From positions 13,982 through 77,981 of the forward strand of contig JANRJL010000095.1 in NCBI GenBank assembly GCA_033763995.1: a stretch of 64,000 nt of DNA. The letters are read 5' to 3'. The position numbers were made by a program, and so were the translations under genes. Origin of the DNA: GCA-2737725 sp033763995. Lineage in GTDB: Bacteria > Pseudomonadota > Alphaproteobacteria > Rhodospirillales > Rhodospirillaceae. Under the pieces are notes generated by a model that saw nothing but the letters and a program-made list of their open reading frames with translations, did not search any database and had not been told where the DNA came from. Position 1 is the first letter of the stretch, and every line of letters starts with the position of its first letter. Below, piece after piece: positions 24,466 to 34,502 of this stretch.

Positions 24466-26310
24466 ATGAAAAAAATGTTCTGGGCCGCGGGCCTGATGTT
24501 CCTGGCGACCACGACCGCGCAGGCCATCGAGCGCGGCAAGCCGGTGCATGGGCTGGCCATGTACGGCGTGCCCAAACACGGCCCCGACTTCACGCACTTC
24601 GATTTCGTCAACCCCGACGCTCCCAAAGGGGGCACGTTGGTGCGGTCCAACGAAAACGATCAGACCTTCGACACCTTCAACGGCTTCACGCTGAAGGGGT
24701 CGCCCGCGCGCGGCATCGGCCTGACTTACGACACGTTGATGGTGGACGGCGCCGACGAAACCTTCAGCGCCTACTGCTTGGTGTGCGAAACGGTGGAAGT
24801 GGCCGTCGACAACACCTGGATCGAATACAACATTCGTCCGCAGGCGCGCTTTCATGACGGCTCGCCGATCACGGCCGAGGATGTGGCCTTCAGCTTCGAG
24901 ATCCTGACCACCAAAGGCGCCCCCAACATTCGCACCTATTGGGCCGGCGTCGACCGCGCCGAAGTGAAAGACACGAGGACGGTGCGCTTTCACTTCAAGT
25001 CCAACGATAACCGCGAACTCCCGATGATCATGGGGCAGCTTCCGGTGCTGTCGAAAGAATATTGGCAAGGGCGCGATTTCGAGGCGACGACCCTCGACGC
25101 TCCGCTCGGCAGCGGCCCTTACAAACTGGATTCATTCGAGATCGGTCGATTCATCGCCTACGCCCGCGTCGCCGACTACTGGGCCAAGGACTTGGCGGTG
25201 GTGCGCGGGATGAACAACTTCGACGTCATCCGCTACGAGTTTTTCCGCGATGACGCGGTGAGTTTCGAGGCCTTCAAGGGCGGCGAGTACGACGTGCACC
25301 GCGAAGCGACGGCACGGCAATGGGCGACGGCCTACGACTTCCCGGCGGTCAAGAACGGCAAGGTCGTGAAGCTCGAGATCAGCGACGGTCAGCCGATGAC
25401 GACGCAGTCGCTCATCCTGAACTTGCGGCGCCCGATCTTCCGGGACCGCCGCGTGCGCGAGGCCCTCAACCTCGCTTTCGACTTCGAGTCTCTCAATCGG
25501 ACCATCTTCTTCAATGCCTATGCGCGCTTGCGGAGCTATTGGCAGAAATCCGACCTCGAGGCGAAGGGACTGCCGTCGGTGGCGGAACTCGCCCTATTGG
25601 AGCCGTGGCGCGGCAAGGTTCCCGACAACGTCTTTTCCGCCGAATTCACGCAACCGACCAGCGATGGGCGCGGCAACATCCGCGCCAACCTGACCAAGGC
25701 CGCCGAATTGCTGAAGGCGGCGGGCTGGGTTCTCCAGAGCGGCAAGCTCGTCAATGCCGGTACTCGGCAACCGTTTGAGTTCGAGATCTTGTTGGTCCAG
25801 GCCAGCTTGGACCGCATTTATCTCCCGTTCGCGCAGAATCTTGAGCGCTTGGGAATCAAGGCGACGCTGCGCGTGATCGACAGCACGCAGTATTTCAATC
25901 GCATCAACGAGTTCGACTACGACACGGCTTCGGTGGTTTTGCCGAACACGCTCAACCCCGGCAACGAGCAGGCCTACTTTTGGGGCAGCGCGGCGGCCGA
26001 TCAAAAGGGCAGCCCCAACTATAGCGGCGTCAAGGACCCGGCCGTGGACGCGCTGATCGATGCCGTCATATCGGCCCCGGATCGAGAGACGCTGGTCGCG
26101 GCAACGCGCGCGCTGGACCGGGTGCTGACCTGGAATCATTACCGGCTGCTGACGTACTCTTCGGGCGCGGAACGCTACGCCCACTGGACCAAGCTCAAGC
26201 GTCCCGACCGCTTTCCGCTGCAGGGTATCGGCAGCGCCGGCGGCTTGATCGAGACGACCTGGTGGGCCGACCCCAACGCCACCAGCGCGGCCGGCGGCGA
26301 GCGCCGGTAG
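24466..26310 (+). CDS. yejA: Periplasmic oligopeptide/microcin C-type binding protein
   Basis: A 614-residue family 5 extracellular solute-binding protein. ATG 24466 gives a clear signal peptide (MKKMFWAAGLMFLATTTAQA). Mature features include HGLAMYGVPKHGPDFTHFDFVNPDAPKGG and the family 5 segment NIRPQARFHDGSPITAEDVAFSFE. YejA-type proteins deliver peptides, and in enterics microcin C, to YejBEF. It starts a four-gene set with gaps of 3-6 bases or overlaps. Confidence 0.93.
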   Translation: MKKMFWAAGLMFLATTTAQAIERGKPVHGLAMYGVPKHGPDFTHFDFVNPDAPKGGTLVRSNENDQTFDTFNGFTLKGSPARGIGLTYDTLMVDGADETFSAYCLVCETVEVAVDNTWIEYNIRPQARFHDGSPITAEDVAFSFEILTTKGAPNIRTYWAGVDRAEVKDTRTVRFHFKSNDNRELPMIMGQLPVLSKEYWQGRDFEATTLDAPLGSGPYKLDSFEIGRFIAYARVADYWAKDLAVVRGMNNFDVIRYEFFRDDAVSFEAFKGGEYDVHREATARQWATAYDFPAVKNGKVVKLEISDGQPMTTQSLILNLRRPIFRDRRVREALNLAFDFESLNRTIFFNAYARLRSYWQKSDLEAKGLPSVAELALLEPWRGKVPDNVFSAEFTQPTSDGRGNIRANLTKAAELLKAAGWVLQSGKLVNAGTRQPFEFEILLVQASLDRIYLPFAQNLERLGIKATLRVIDSTQYFNRINEFDYDTASVVLPNTLNPGNEQAYFWGSAAADQKGSPNYSGVKDPAVDALIDAVISAPDRETLVAATRALDRVLTWNHYRLLTYSSGAERYAHWTKLKRPDRFPLQGIGSAGGLIETTWWADPNATSAAGGERR

Positions 26311-26316
26311 ATCGTC

Positions 26317-27390
26317 ATGCTCGCCTACATCGCCCGGCGCCTCGCGCTGATTCCCCTGACCTTGCTGGGCATCATCGCCGTCAACTTCCTGGTGGTGCAG
26401 GTGGCGCCCGGCGGGCCGGTGGAGCGCATCCTGGTGCAGTTGAAGGGCCTGGCCGAGACCGCAGGGCCGTTGTCGCAAGGCGCCGAGGTGGCCAGCAGCG
26501 GCTCCGACAGCCGTTACCGCGGCGCGCAGGGGCTGGATCCCGCCATGATCGCCGAACTGGAGCGCCAGTTCGGCTTCGACAAACCGGCGCACGAGCGTTT
26601 CGTGAAAATGATCGCCGACTTCGCCACCTTCGATTTGGGCGAGAGTTTCTACCGTTCGCAAAGCGTGCTGGCGCTGATCGCCGAGAAACTGCCGGTGTCG
26701 ATCTCGCTGGGGCTGTGGTCGATGCTGGTCATTTACCTCGTCTCCATTCCGCTGGGCATCAAGAAGGCCGTGCGCGACGGCTCGCGCTTCGACGTGTTCA
26801 CCTCGGGCGCGGTCTTCGTGGGCTACGCCGTGCCCGGGTTTTTGTTCGCGGTGCTGCTGATCGTGGTGTTCGCGGGCGGGCGCTACCTCGACTGGTTTCC
26901 GCTGCGCGGGCTCACGTCGGAGAACTGGGACGAACTGAGCCTGGTGGGCAAGGTGCTCGACTACCTGTGGCACATGGTGCTGCCGGTGGCCGCACTGAGC
27001 ATCGGCGGGCTGGCGCAACTGACGATGCTGACCAAGAACACCTTCCTGGACGAGATCGGCAAGAATTACGTCGTGACCGCCCGCGCCAAGGGCTTGAGCG
27101 AAACCAAAGTGCTCTATGGCCACGTGTTCCGCAACGCCATGCTGCTGGTGATCGCGGGCTTTCCCGCCACGCTGATCGGCATGCTGTTCACCGGCGCGTT
27201 GCTGATCGAGGTGATGTTCTCGCTGGACGGCCTGGGCCTGTTGGGCTTCGAGGCCACGATCTCGCGCGATTATCCGGTGGTGTTCGGCACGCTGTATATC
27301 TTCAGCCTGATCGGCCTGCTGCTGCAACTCATCACCGACATCGCCTATCACATGGTCGATCCGCGCATCGACTTCGCGCGACGGGACTGA
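26317..27390 (+). CDS. yejB: Peptide ABC transporter permease YejB
   Basis: A 357-residue inner-membrane permease of the DppB type: an N-terminal helix after MLAYIARRLALIPLTLLGI, a periplasmic loop and five more hydrophobic segments. The cytoplasmic EAA loop is around residues 254-275 (YVVTARAKGLSETKVLYGHV). An insert with NSDSR-like polar residues after the first helix is typical of YejB. It follows yejA after six bases. Confidence 0.94.
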   Translation: MLAYIARRLALIPLTLLGIIAVNFLVVQVAPGGPVERILVQLKGLAETAGPLSQGAEVASSGSDSRYRGAQGLDPAMIAELERQFGFDKPAHERFVKMIADFATFDLGESFYRSQSVLALIAEKLPVSISLGLWSMLVIYLVSIPLGIKKAVRDGSRFDVFTSGAVFVGYAVPGFLFAVLLIVVFAGGRYLDWFPLRGLTSENWDELSLVGKVLDYLWHMVLPVAALSIGGLAQLTMLTKNTFLDEIGKNYVVTARAKGLSETKVLYGHVFRNAMLLVIAGFPATLIGMLFTGALLIEVMFSLDGLGLLGFEATISRDYPVVFGTLYIFSLIGLLLQLITDIAYHMVDPRIDFARRD

Positions 27391-27393
27391 ACG

Positions 27394-28427
27394 ATGGTGG
27401 GTGTTCGCTTCTCGCCGCTGGCGCGCCGCCGCTGGGCCAACTTCACCGCCAACCGGCGCGGGGTGATCTCGCTCTGGCTTTTGGCGGCGGTGTTCTTCGT
27501 CTCGCTGTTCGCCGAGTTCCTTGCCAACGACAAGCCCTTGCTTGTCGTGTTTCGCGGCGAGGTTTTCGCGCCGGTGTTCAAGACCTATCCGGAAACCGCC
27601 TTCGGAGGCAGCTTCGAGACGCCGGCCGACTACCGCGACCCCTATGTGGCCGAGCTCATCGCCGCCGAGGGCTGGGCGCTGTGGCCGCCGATCCGGTTCA
27701 GCTACGGCACCGTGAACTTCGCTCTCGAGGTGCCCGCCCCGGCCCCGCCCTCGGCGGTCAACTGGCTCGGCACCGACGATCAGGGCCGCGACGTGGCGGC
27801 GCGGCTGATCTACGGCCTGCGCCTGTCGCTCGCCTTCGGCGTGATCCTGGCCGTGGTGTCCTCGATCGTGGGCGTCGCCGCCGGCGCGGTGCAGGGCTAC
27901 TTCGGCGGCTGGGTCGATTTGCTGTTTCAGCGCGCCATCGAGATTTGGGGCGGCATGCCGCAGCTGTTCATCCTGATCATCGTCTCCTCGGTCATCGCGC
28001 CGGGGTTCTGGACGCTGTTGGTGTTACTGCTGTTGTTCAGTTGGACCGCCCTGGTGGGCGTGGTGCGCGCGGAATTTTTGCGCACGCGGAATTTCGACTA
28101 CGTGCGCGCGGCCAAGGCCCTGGGCGTCAGTGACGGCGCCATCATGATCCGCCATGTGCTGCCCAACGCCCTGGTGGCCACGCTGACCTACCTGCCCTTC
28201 ATCGTCTCGGGCGCCGTGGTGGCGCTGACGTCGCTCGACTTTCTCGGCCTCGGCCTGCCGCCGGGCTCGGCCTCGCTGGGCGAGTTGTTGCGCCAGGGCA
28301 AGGAGAACCTGCAAGCCCCATGGCTGGCGCTGACGGGCTTTTTCGCCATCGCCATCCTGCTCACGCTGATCGTGTTCGTGGGCGAGGCGGTGCGCGATGC
28401 GCTGGACCCGCGCAAGGCGGTGGATCA

Positions 28428-28431
<4 letters not shown>
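27394..28431 (+). CDS. yejE: Peptide ABC transporter permease YejE
   Basis: A 345-residue DppC-type permease. The long periplasmic insert after the first helix contains ETAFGGSFETPADYRDPYV, typical of YejE, then NWLGTDDQGRDVAARLIYGLRLS and the EAA loop FDYVRAAKALGVSDGAIMIRH. It partners YejB. The stop overlaps the yejF start (ATGA). Confidence 0.95.
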
Positions 28432-30041
<1,610 letters not shown>

Positions 30042-30117
30042 GGTGCTGATGGCGGTTACGGATTGTTAAGCATTCGCGGGCAGGCTGAGATGGGGCCAAA
30101 GGCTCGGTGGCGCTCAC

Positions 30118-30143
30118 GGGTCCGAGCCGCGCTTGCCGGACCC
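30118..30143 (+). terminator. Hairpin after yejF, possible transcription end
   Basis: GGGTCCG (30118-30124) pairs with CGGACCC (30137-30143). There is no T-run, so it is at best a weak or Rho-assisted end. Confidence 0.25.
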
Positions 30144-30195
30144 GCCGCCCTCGCGCATAGTGCGCGCCACGCCCAAGCTCCCACGGAACGCCCCG

Positions 30196-30489
30196 ATGGC
30201 CAAAGACGACGACGACGACGAAGAGAAAGAGACCCGCGACGCGGTACAAAACGTCGACGTGGAAATCTCCGTGGTGCTGGGCCAGTCCAACCTGCGCGTC
30301 AACCAGCTGCTGAAACTCGGCCGCGGCGCCGTGGTGGAACTGGAGCAGCGCACGTCGGACCCCGTGGAGATCTACGCCAACGACGTGCTGATCGCCCGCG
30401 GCGAGGTGGTGGTGACGTCGGGCGACAAGATCGGCGTGACGCTGACCGAGCTGGTGAAATCGATGTACTCGAAGATGGCCGGGAAATAA
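30196..30489 (+). CDS. FliN-like SpoA-domain protein
   Basis: A 97-residue protein. The start MAKDDDDDEEKETRDAV at 30196 is chosen over an ATG 63 bases upstream in non-coding sequence. An acidic N-terminus is followed by one SpoA domain (VDVEISVVLGQSNLRVNQLLKLGRGAVVEL ... GEVVVTSGDKIGVTLTELV), the fold of the flagellar C-ring switch protein FliN and of YscQ. No other flagellar or type III gene is nearby, so it is either a displaced fliN or a repurposed paralogue. Confidence 0.85.
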   Translation: MAKDDDDDEEKETRDAVQNVDVEISVVLGQSNLRVNQLLKLGRGAVVELEQRTSDPVEIYANDVLIARGEVVVTSGDKIGVTLTELVKSMYSKMAGK

Positions 30490-30573
30490 GGCACACGCTG
30501 AGACTGGCGTTTTGCTTCCGGACTCTCTACACAGCGCCCCGTAAGACAAATTCGAGGCGTAGCAAACCAAGCC

Positions 30574-31242
30574 GTGGCGACGCTTTATCATCACACGCTG
30601 TGCCCGCTCTCCCGCAAGGTGCGCCTCGTGCTGCACGAGAAGCGCCTGCGCTTCGACGAGCTGGTGCAAGACCCCAACACGGCCCAAGACGACTTCCTGG
30701 CGATCAATCCGTCGGGCGACGTGCCGGTGTTCGTGGACGACGACGGCACCACGGTCTCCGACGCCGCCAACATTTGCGAGTATCTGGACGAGGTTTACAC
30801 CGAGCCGCGCCTGATCGGGCGCACGCCGCAAGAGCGCGCCGAGGCCCGGCGCCTGGCGGCGTGGTTCGACCAGAAATTCTACCGCGAGGTCACGCTCACC
30901 TTGGCGGGCGAGAAATTGTTCAAACGCGCGATCACCGGCGAGGCGCCCGACTCACGCGCGCTCAAGGCCGGCCGCGCCAATATCCGCACGCACCTGGAGT
31001 ACATCGCCTGGCTGTGTGATCGGCGCAATTGGCTGGCGGGCGAACGCATCGGCATCGCCGATCTCAGCGCGGCGGCGCATTTGTCGCTGGTGGACTACAC
31101 CGGCGACGTGCCGTGGGATGAGCATCCGCTGGCCAAGGAATGGTATGTGCGGATCAAGTCGCGGTTGAGTTTTCGCTGCCTGCTGGGCGACGTCGTGGCC
31201 AAGGTGCCGCCGGCGCCCGCCTACGTCGATCTCGACTTCTAA
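30574..31242 (+). CDS. Glutathione S-transferase-fold protein, probably FzlA
   Basis: A 222-residue GST-fold protein starting with GTG (MATLYHHTLCPLSRKVRL). The N-terminal thioredoxin-like domain keeps the cis-Pro/Ser region (NPSGDVPVFVDDDGTTVSDAANI), and the helical domain follows. The C-terminal half (ANIRTHLEYIAWLCDRRNWLAGERIGIADLSAAAHLSLVDYTGDVPWDE) and the final VDLDF match the FzlA group, which binds FtsZ and links constriction to septal wall synthesis in alphaproteobacteria. The assignment is from memory of that pattern; an ordinary GST is the alternative. Confidence 0.75.
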   Translation: MATLYHHTLCPLSRKVRLVLHEKRLRFDELVQDPNTAQDDFLAINPSGDVPVFVDDDGTTVSDAANICEYLDEVYTEPRLIGRTPQERAEARRLAAWFDQKFYREVTLTLAGEKLFKRAITGEAPDSRALKAGRANIRTHLEYIAWLCDRRNWLAGERIGIADLSAAAHLSLVDYTGDVPWDEHPLAKEWYVRIKSRLSFRCLLGDVVAKVPPAPAYVDLDF

Positions 31243-32024
31243 TCGGCCTTCACGTCGAGCCGCTCGATATTGGCCCGGGCCGACTTGGCCGCCTCGGACT
31301 CGGGCGCGAGCTCCAAAATCCGCAGCCAATCCCTACGCGCCTCGGCGGCGCGGCCCTTCATTCGATAGAGAATGCCGCGCTCCAACAGGCCACTGAGATT
31401 GCCGGGCTCGAGACTCAAGGCGCGCTCGGCATCCTCCAAGGCCAAGTCGTCGGCCTCGACCATGCGGTAGGCGCTGGCGCGGAAGGCATAAGCTTCGGCA
31501 TGGGAGGGTGCCGCCGTGATCGCGGTGTTGAGATCGTCGATGGCGTCCCAATAGTTCTTGGCCTCGGCCAGCGTCGCGGCGCGGTCGACGAGCAGGGCCG
31601 CGTCGCCCGGCTGCAGTTGTAGTGCCGAGGTTTGCGCGGCGTAGGCCCGCGCAGTCTCACCGATCAACAGCCAGGCCTGTGCCGCCTGGGCCAGCAGTCC
31701 GGCGCGGACTTTGTTGTCCTGCTTGGAGGCTAGCGCCAATTCTTCCAGGCGCGTGGCGGCCTCGGGATATTGCTTCATGCCCAGCATGGCGACGGCCTGA
31801 CAGTGCTTGGCCGGCTCGCCGCCGCCGAGCCCGGTCCATTTGCCCGCGAACTCGTAACCCTGCTCGGGAAAGGTCCGCGCGGTGTCGAGACAGAGTTGAT
31901 AGGTCTTGGCCGGATTGAGCGTGTCGGGCGCGGGCGTGCCCACGGGCGGAGGGGATACATTCTGGGCCCAGGCCGGCGCGGCCAGTGTGGGCAGAATCAT
32001 CACAAGAAATCCCCAGAGATGCAT
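31239..32024 (-). CDS. Exported TPR-repeat protein
   Basis: A 261-residue protein if started at 32024, which gives the signal peptide MHLWGFLVMILPTLAAPAWA. The frame is open further upstream but without a better start. Residues 90-255 are degenerate tetratricopeptide repeats (for example AAPSHAEAYAFRASAYRMVE and LEPGNLSGLLERGILYRMKG), so it is a periplasmic protein-interaction module. Its stop overlaps the end of the convergent FzlA-like gene by four bases. Confidence 0.82.
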   Translation of the reverse strand: MHLWGFLVMILPTLAAPAWAQNVSPPPVGTPAPDTLNPAKTYQLCLDTARTFPEQGYEFAGKWTGLGGGEPAKHCQAVAMLGMKQYPEAATRLEELALASKQDNKVRAGLLAQAAQAWLLIGETARAYAAQTSALQLQPGDAALLVDRAATLAEAKNYWDAIDDLNTAITAAPSHAEAYAFRASAYRMVEADDLALEDAERALSLEPGNLSGLLERGILYRMKGRAAEARRDWLRILELAPESEAAKSARANIERLDVKAD

Positions 32025-32163
32025 GGACCGTTTCACAGGCGGGCGTGTTACAAGCAGACTTTGGAGTAGCCGGAGGGGCCGGCGCTTATAGCAGAACATC
32101 GTGGCGCCGCCACGGCGCTGCGCTGCAATCGACTGAGCCGCAAGAGACCGAGCCACACGAGCC

Positions 32164-33324
32164 ATGCCGTCCACCTCCAAAGTTTGCCTGCAAGTCCTGC
32201 CCGCGCTGGTGACCGGCGGGGTCGAGCGCGGCACCATCGACGTGGCTCAGGCCCTGGCGGCGGCCGGCTGGACGGCCCTGGTGGCGTCCAGCGGCGGGCC
32301 CATGACGCGCGAGTTGGAGCGCGTCGGGGCGCGGCATATCGCGCTGCCCCTGAAGACCAAGAACCCGCTGGCCCTTCGGCGCAATGCCCGGCGCATCGCC
32401 GAGGTCGTGAAATCCAATCATGTCTCGCTGATTCATGCGCGGTCGCGGGCCCCGGCTTGGAGTGCCCGCGCCGCCGCGCGCGAGATGGGCATTCCTTTCG
32501 TGACGACCTTTCACGGCGTTTACGACCTGGGCCCCTTCGGTGTGAAGAAGTTTTACAATCGCGTCATGGCGGCGGGCGATCGCGTCATCGCGATTTCCGA
32601 GTTCATTCGCGATCATCTGATGCGCGAATACGACGTGGCGGTCGAGCGCATCCGGCTGATTCATCGCGGCGTCGACCTGACCCAATTCGACCCGGCTCGG
32701 GTGGCGCCAGTGCGGCTGATTCAGTTGGCGCAAAAGTGGCGGCTGATGGATTCGCTGCCCACCATCATCTTGCCGGGGCGGCTGTCGGGCTGGAAAGGCC
32801 ACCGCTTATTGATCGAGGCCCTGGCCGTGATGAAATCGCGCGGCCTCGCGCAACTGCGCTGCATGATGGTGGGCCAGGGCGAAACGCCCGGCACGGCGGC
32901 AGCCCTCGAGTCCCACGCGGAGTCTCACGGCGTCGGCGGTTGGGTGCAAATCGTCGAGGACTGCAACGACCTGCCCGCCGCCTACATGGTCAGCGACGTC
33001 GTGGTGTCGGCGTCGACCCGGCCCGAGGCCTTCGGGCGCGTGGTCGCCGAAGGCCAAGCCCTGGGACGGCCGGTCGTCGCCCCGGCGCATGGCGCCGCTC
33101 AGGAAATCATCGAGCCCGGCGTCACCGGCTGGCTGTTCACGCCGGGCGACGCGGTGTCCCTGGCCGATGCCATCGAGCGTGCCCTGAAGCTGACGCGCGA
33201 AGAGCGCGAGCGCATCGCATCACGCGCCATCGAGCGCGTGCGGGCGAAGTTCGACAAGGCCGACATGTGCGCCAAGACCATCGCCGTCTATGACGAAGTT
33301 CTGGCCGTGAAGCCGCCGACATGA
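32164..33324 (+). CDS. Glycosyltransferase family 4
   Basis: A 386-residue GT-B glycosyltransferase. It opens with LQVLPALVTGGVERGTIDVA, a typical GT4 start, and has FHGVYDLGPFGVKKFYNRV for the acceptor domain. The donor domain shows LPGRLSGWKGHRLLIEAL and the E-x7-E motif in RPEAFGRVVAEGQALGRPVVA. With the heptosyltransferase-like gene next to it, it probably builds lipopolysaccharide core or another surface glycan. The sugar is unknown. Confidence 0.9.
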   Translation: MPSTSKVCLQVLPALVTGGVERGTIDVAQALAAAGWTALVASSGGPMTRELERVGARHIALPLKTKNPLALRRNARRIAEVVKSNHVSLIHARSRAPAWSARAAAREMGIPFVTTFHGVYDLGPFGVKKFYNRVMAAGDRVIAISEFIRDHLMREYDVAVERIRLIHRGVDLTQFDPARVAPVRLIQLAQKWRLMDSLPTIILPGRLSGWKGHRLLIEALAVMKSRGLAQLRCMMVGQGETPGTAAALESHAESHGVGGWVQIVEDCNDLPAAYMVSDVVVSASTRPEAFGRVVAEGQALGRPVVAPAHGAAQEIIEPGVTGWLFTPGDAVSLADAIERALKLTREERERIASRAIERVRAKFDKADMCAKTIAVYDEVLAVKPPT

Positions 33325-33328
33325 TCCT

Positions 33329-33450
33329 AGTGGAGCGGATGTCAAATCCAGAGCTCCACTAGAAACATATGGTTAGGAATGGTCCTGATGATTCTAACAT
33401 TCGCAAGATCGTGCGCCGAAATGGGATGCGAATGTTAGAATCGGACCACT
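33329..33450. repeat. Pair of palindromes before the GT9 gene
   Basis: 33329-33360 has AGTGGAGC/GCTCCACT arms, and 33381-33450 has GATTCTAACATTCGC and its complement with GTCC/GGAC outside. These are the two types seen at 24261-24424, here in reverse order. Confidence 0.75.
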
Positions 33451-33459
33451 AGCCGCGCC

Positions 33460-34422
33460 ATGAGCGAGGCGATCCTCGTCATCTGCCCGCGACGCCCCGC
33501 GCGCCTGGTTCAGGCCATGAGCGCCCTGGCGGCCCTGCGCGCCCATCACAAAACCGCGCGGTTGATCGGTTTGGTGGCGCCGGAATGCTTGTTCATCGCC
33601 AAGGCGTTGCCTTACTTCGACGAACTGTGGCCTGATCCGCGCGCGTCGACGTGGGATTTGCGTCGAACCTGGGAACTCCGCGCCGAATTGCGCTCAATCC
33701 CCTTTGCGCGCGTCTATGACTTCGAGCACTCCCGCACCTCGGCGCTTTATTTCCGGTTGATGCACGGCTGGCGTCTCGCGCCCGAGGCGCTGGCGAAGAT
33801 TCCCTGGTCCGGCGACGTGCCGGGCACGGCGCTGTACCACGACAAGCCTCGCAAGACCGGCATGCACGTCATGGATCGCCTCCAGGATCAATTGCGCGCG
33901 GCGGGCGTCTATGAATTTCTGCCCGCCGACGTGTCGTGGGCGGCGCGTCAGGTGCGCGAGTTCAGCGCGCCGTTTCGCATGAATCAGCCCTTCGCCATTG
34001 TCTGCCTCGACAGCGAGAGCGGCGAGACTTGGCCCGTGGAGCGCACCGCGGCCCTGGCCGAGTGGCTGGCCAGCCGCAAGTTGACGCCGCTGCTGGTGGG
34101 CTTTCGCGATCATGCCGACACCGCCGAGCGCATTACCCAGCGCTGCCCCGATGCCATCGACATCACCGGCAAGGCCCCGGTGATCGACACGGTGTTCCTG
34201 GCCTGGGCCGCCGTCGCGGCCGTGGGCGGGGACTGCGCGGCCATGCACCTTGCGGCCACCGCCAACTGCCGCTGCGTCATCCTATACGGCGCGGGCTCTG
34301 ACCCGGCCGTCCATGGACCGCGCGGCCAGCGTGTCCAGGTGTTGCACCGCGCCCATCTGGCCGAGATTCCCACCTCGGAAATCCTTGCGCTGCTTGGCGA
34401 TTTGGGCGCCGGCGATGCCTAG
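33460..34422 (+). CDS. Glycosyltransferase family 9, heptosyltransferase-like
   Basis: A 320-residue protein of the ADP-heptose:LPS heptosyltransferase fold. It starts with ILVICPRRPARLVQAMSALAALRAHH and has the donor-site region AWAAVAAVGGDCAAMHLAATANCRCVILYGAGSDP, the GT9 motif with D and H for the nucleotide sugar. The first strand lacks the usual GDxxxTTP sequence, so it is a divergent member. It lies downstream of the GT4 gene with a palindromic spacer between. Confidence 0.87.
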   Translation: MSEAILVICPRRPARLVQAMSALAALRAHHKTARLIGLVAPECLFIAKALPYFDELWPDPRASTWDLRRTWELRAELRSIPFARVYDFEHSRTSALYFRLMHGWRLAPEALAKIPWSGDVPGTALYHDKPRKTGMHVMDRLQDQLRAAGVYEFLPADVSWAARQVREFSAPFRMNQPFAIVCLDSESGETWPVERTAALAEWLASRKLTPLLVGFRDHADTAERITQRCPDAIDITGKAPVIDTVFLAWAAVAAVGGDCAAMHLAATANCRCVILYGAGSDPAVHGPRGQRVQVLHRAHLAEIPTSEILALLGDLGAGDA

Positions 34423-34502
34423 CGGCGGGCCTCAGGCGCGTTGACTTCAAGGCCCGTACCCTTAGATTGCGCCCACTTTTGTGGTTTGGCGGCGAGCAGA
34501 CA

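Noticed and set aside
25594..27351. A 585-codon open frame on the minus strand
   Set aside because: Antisense shadow of yejA/yejB with a biased His/Gln/Arg composition.
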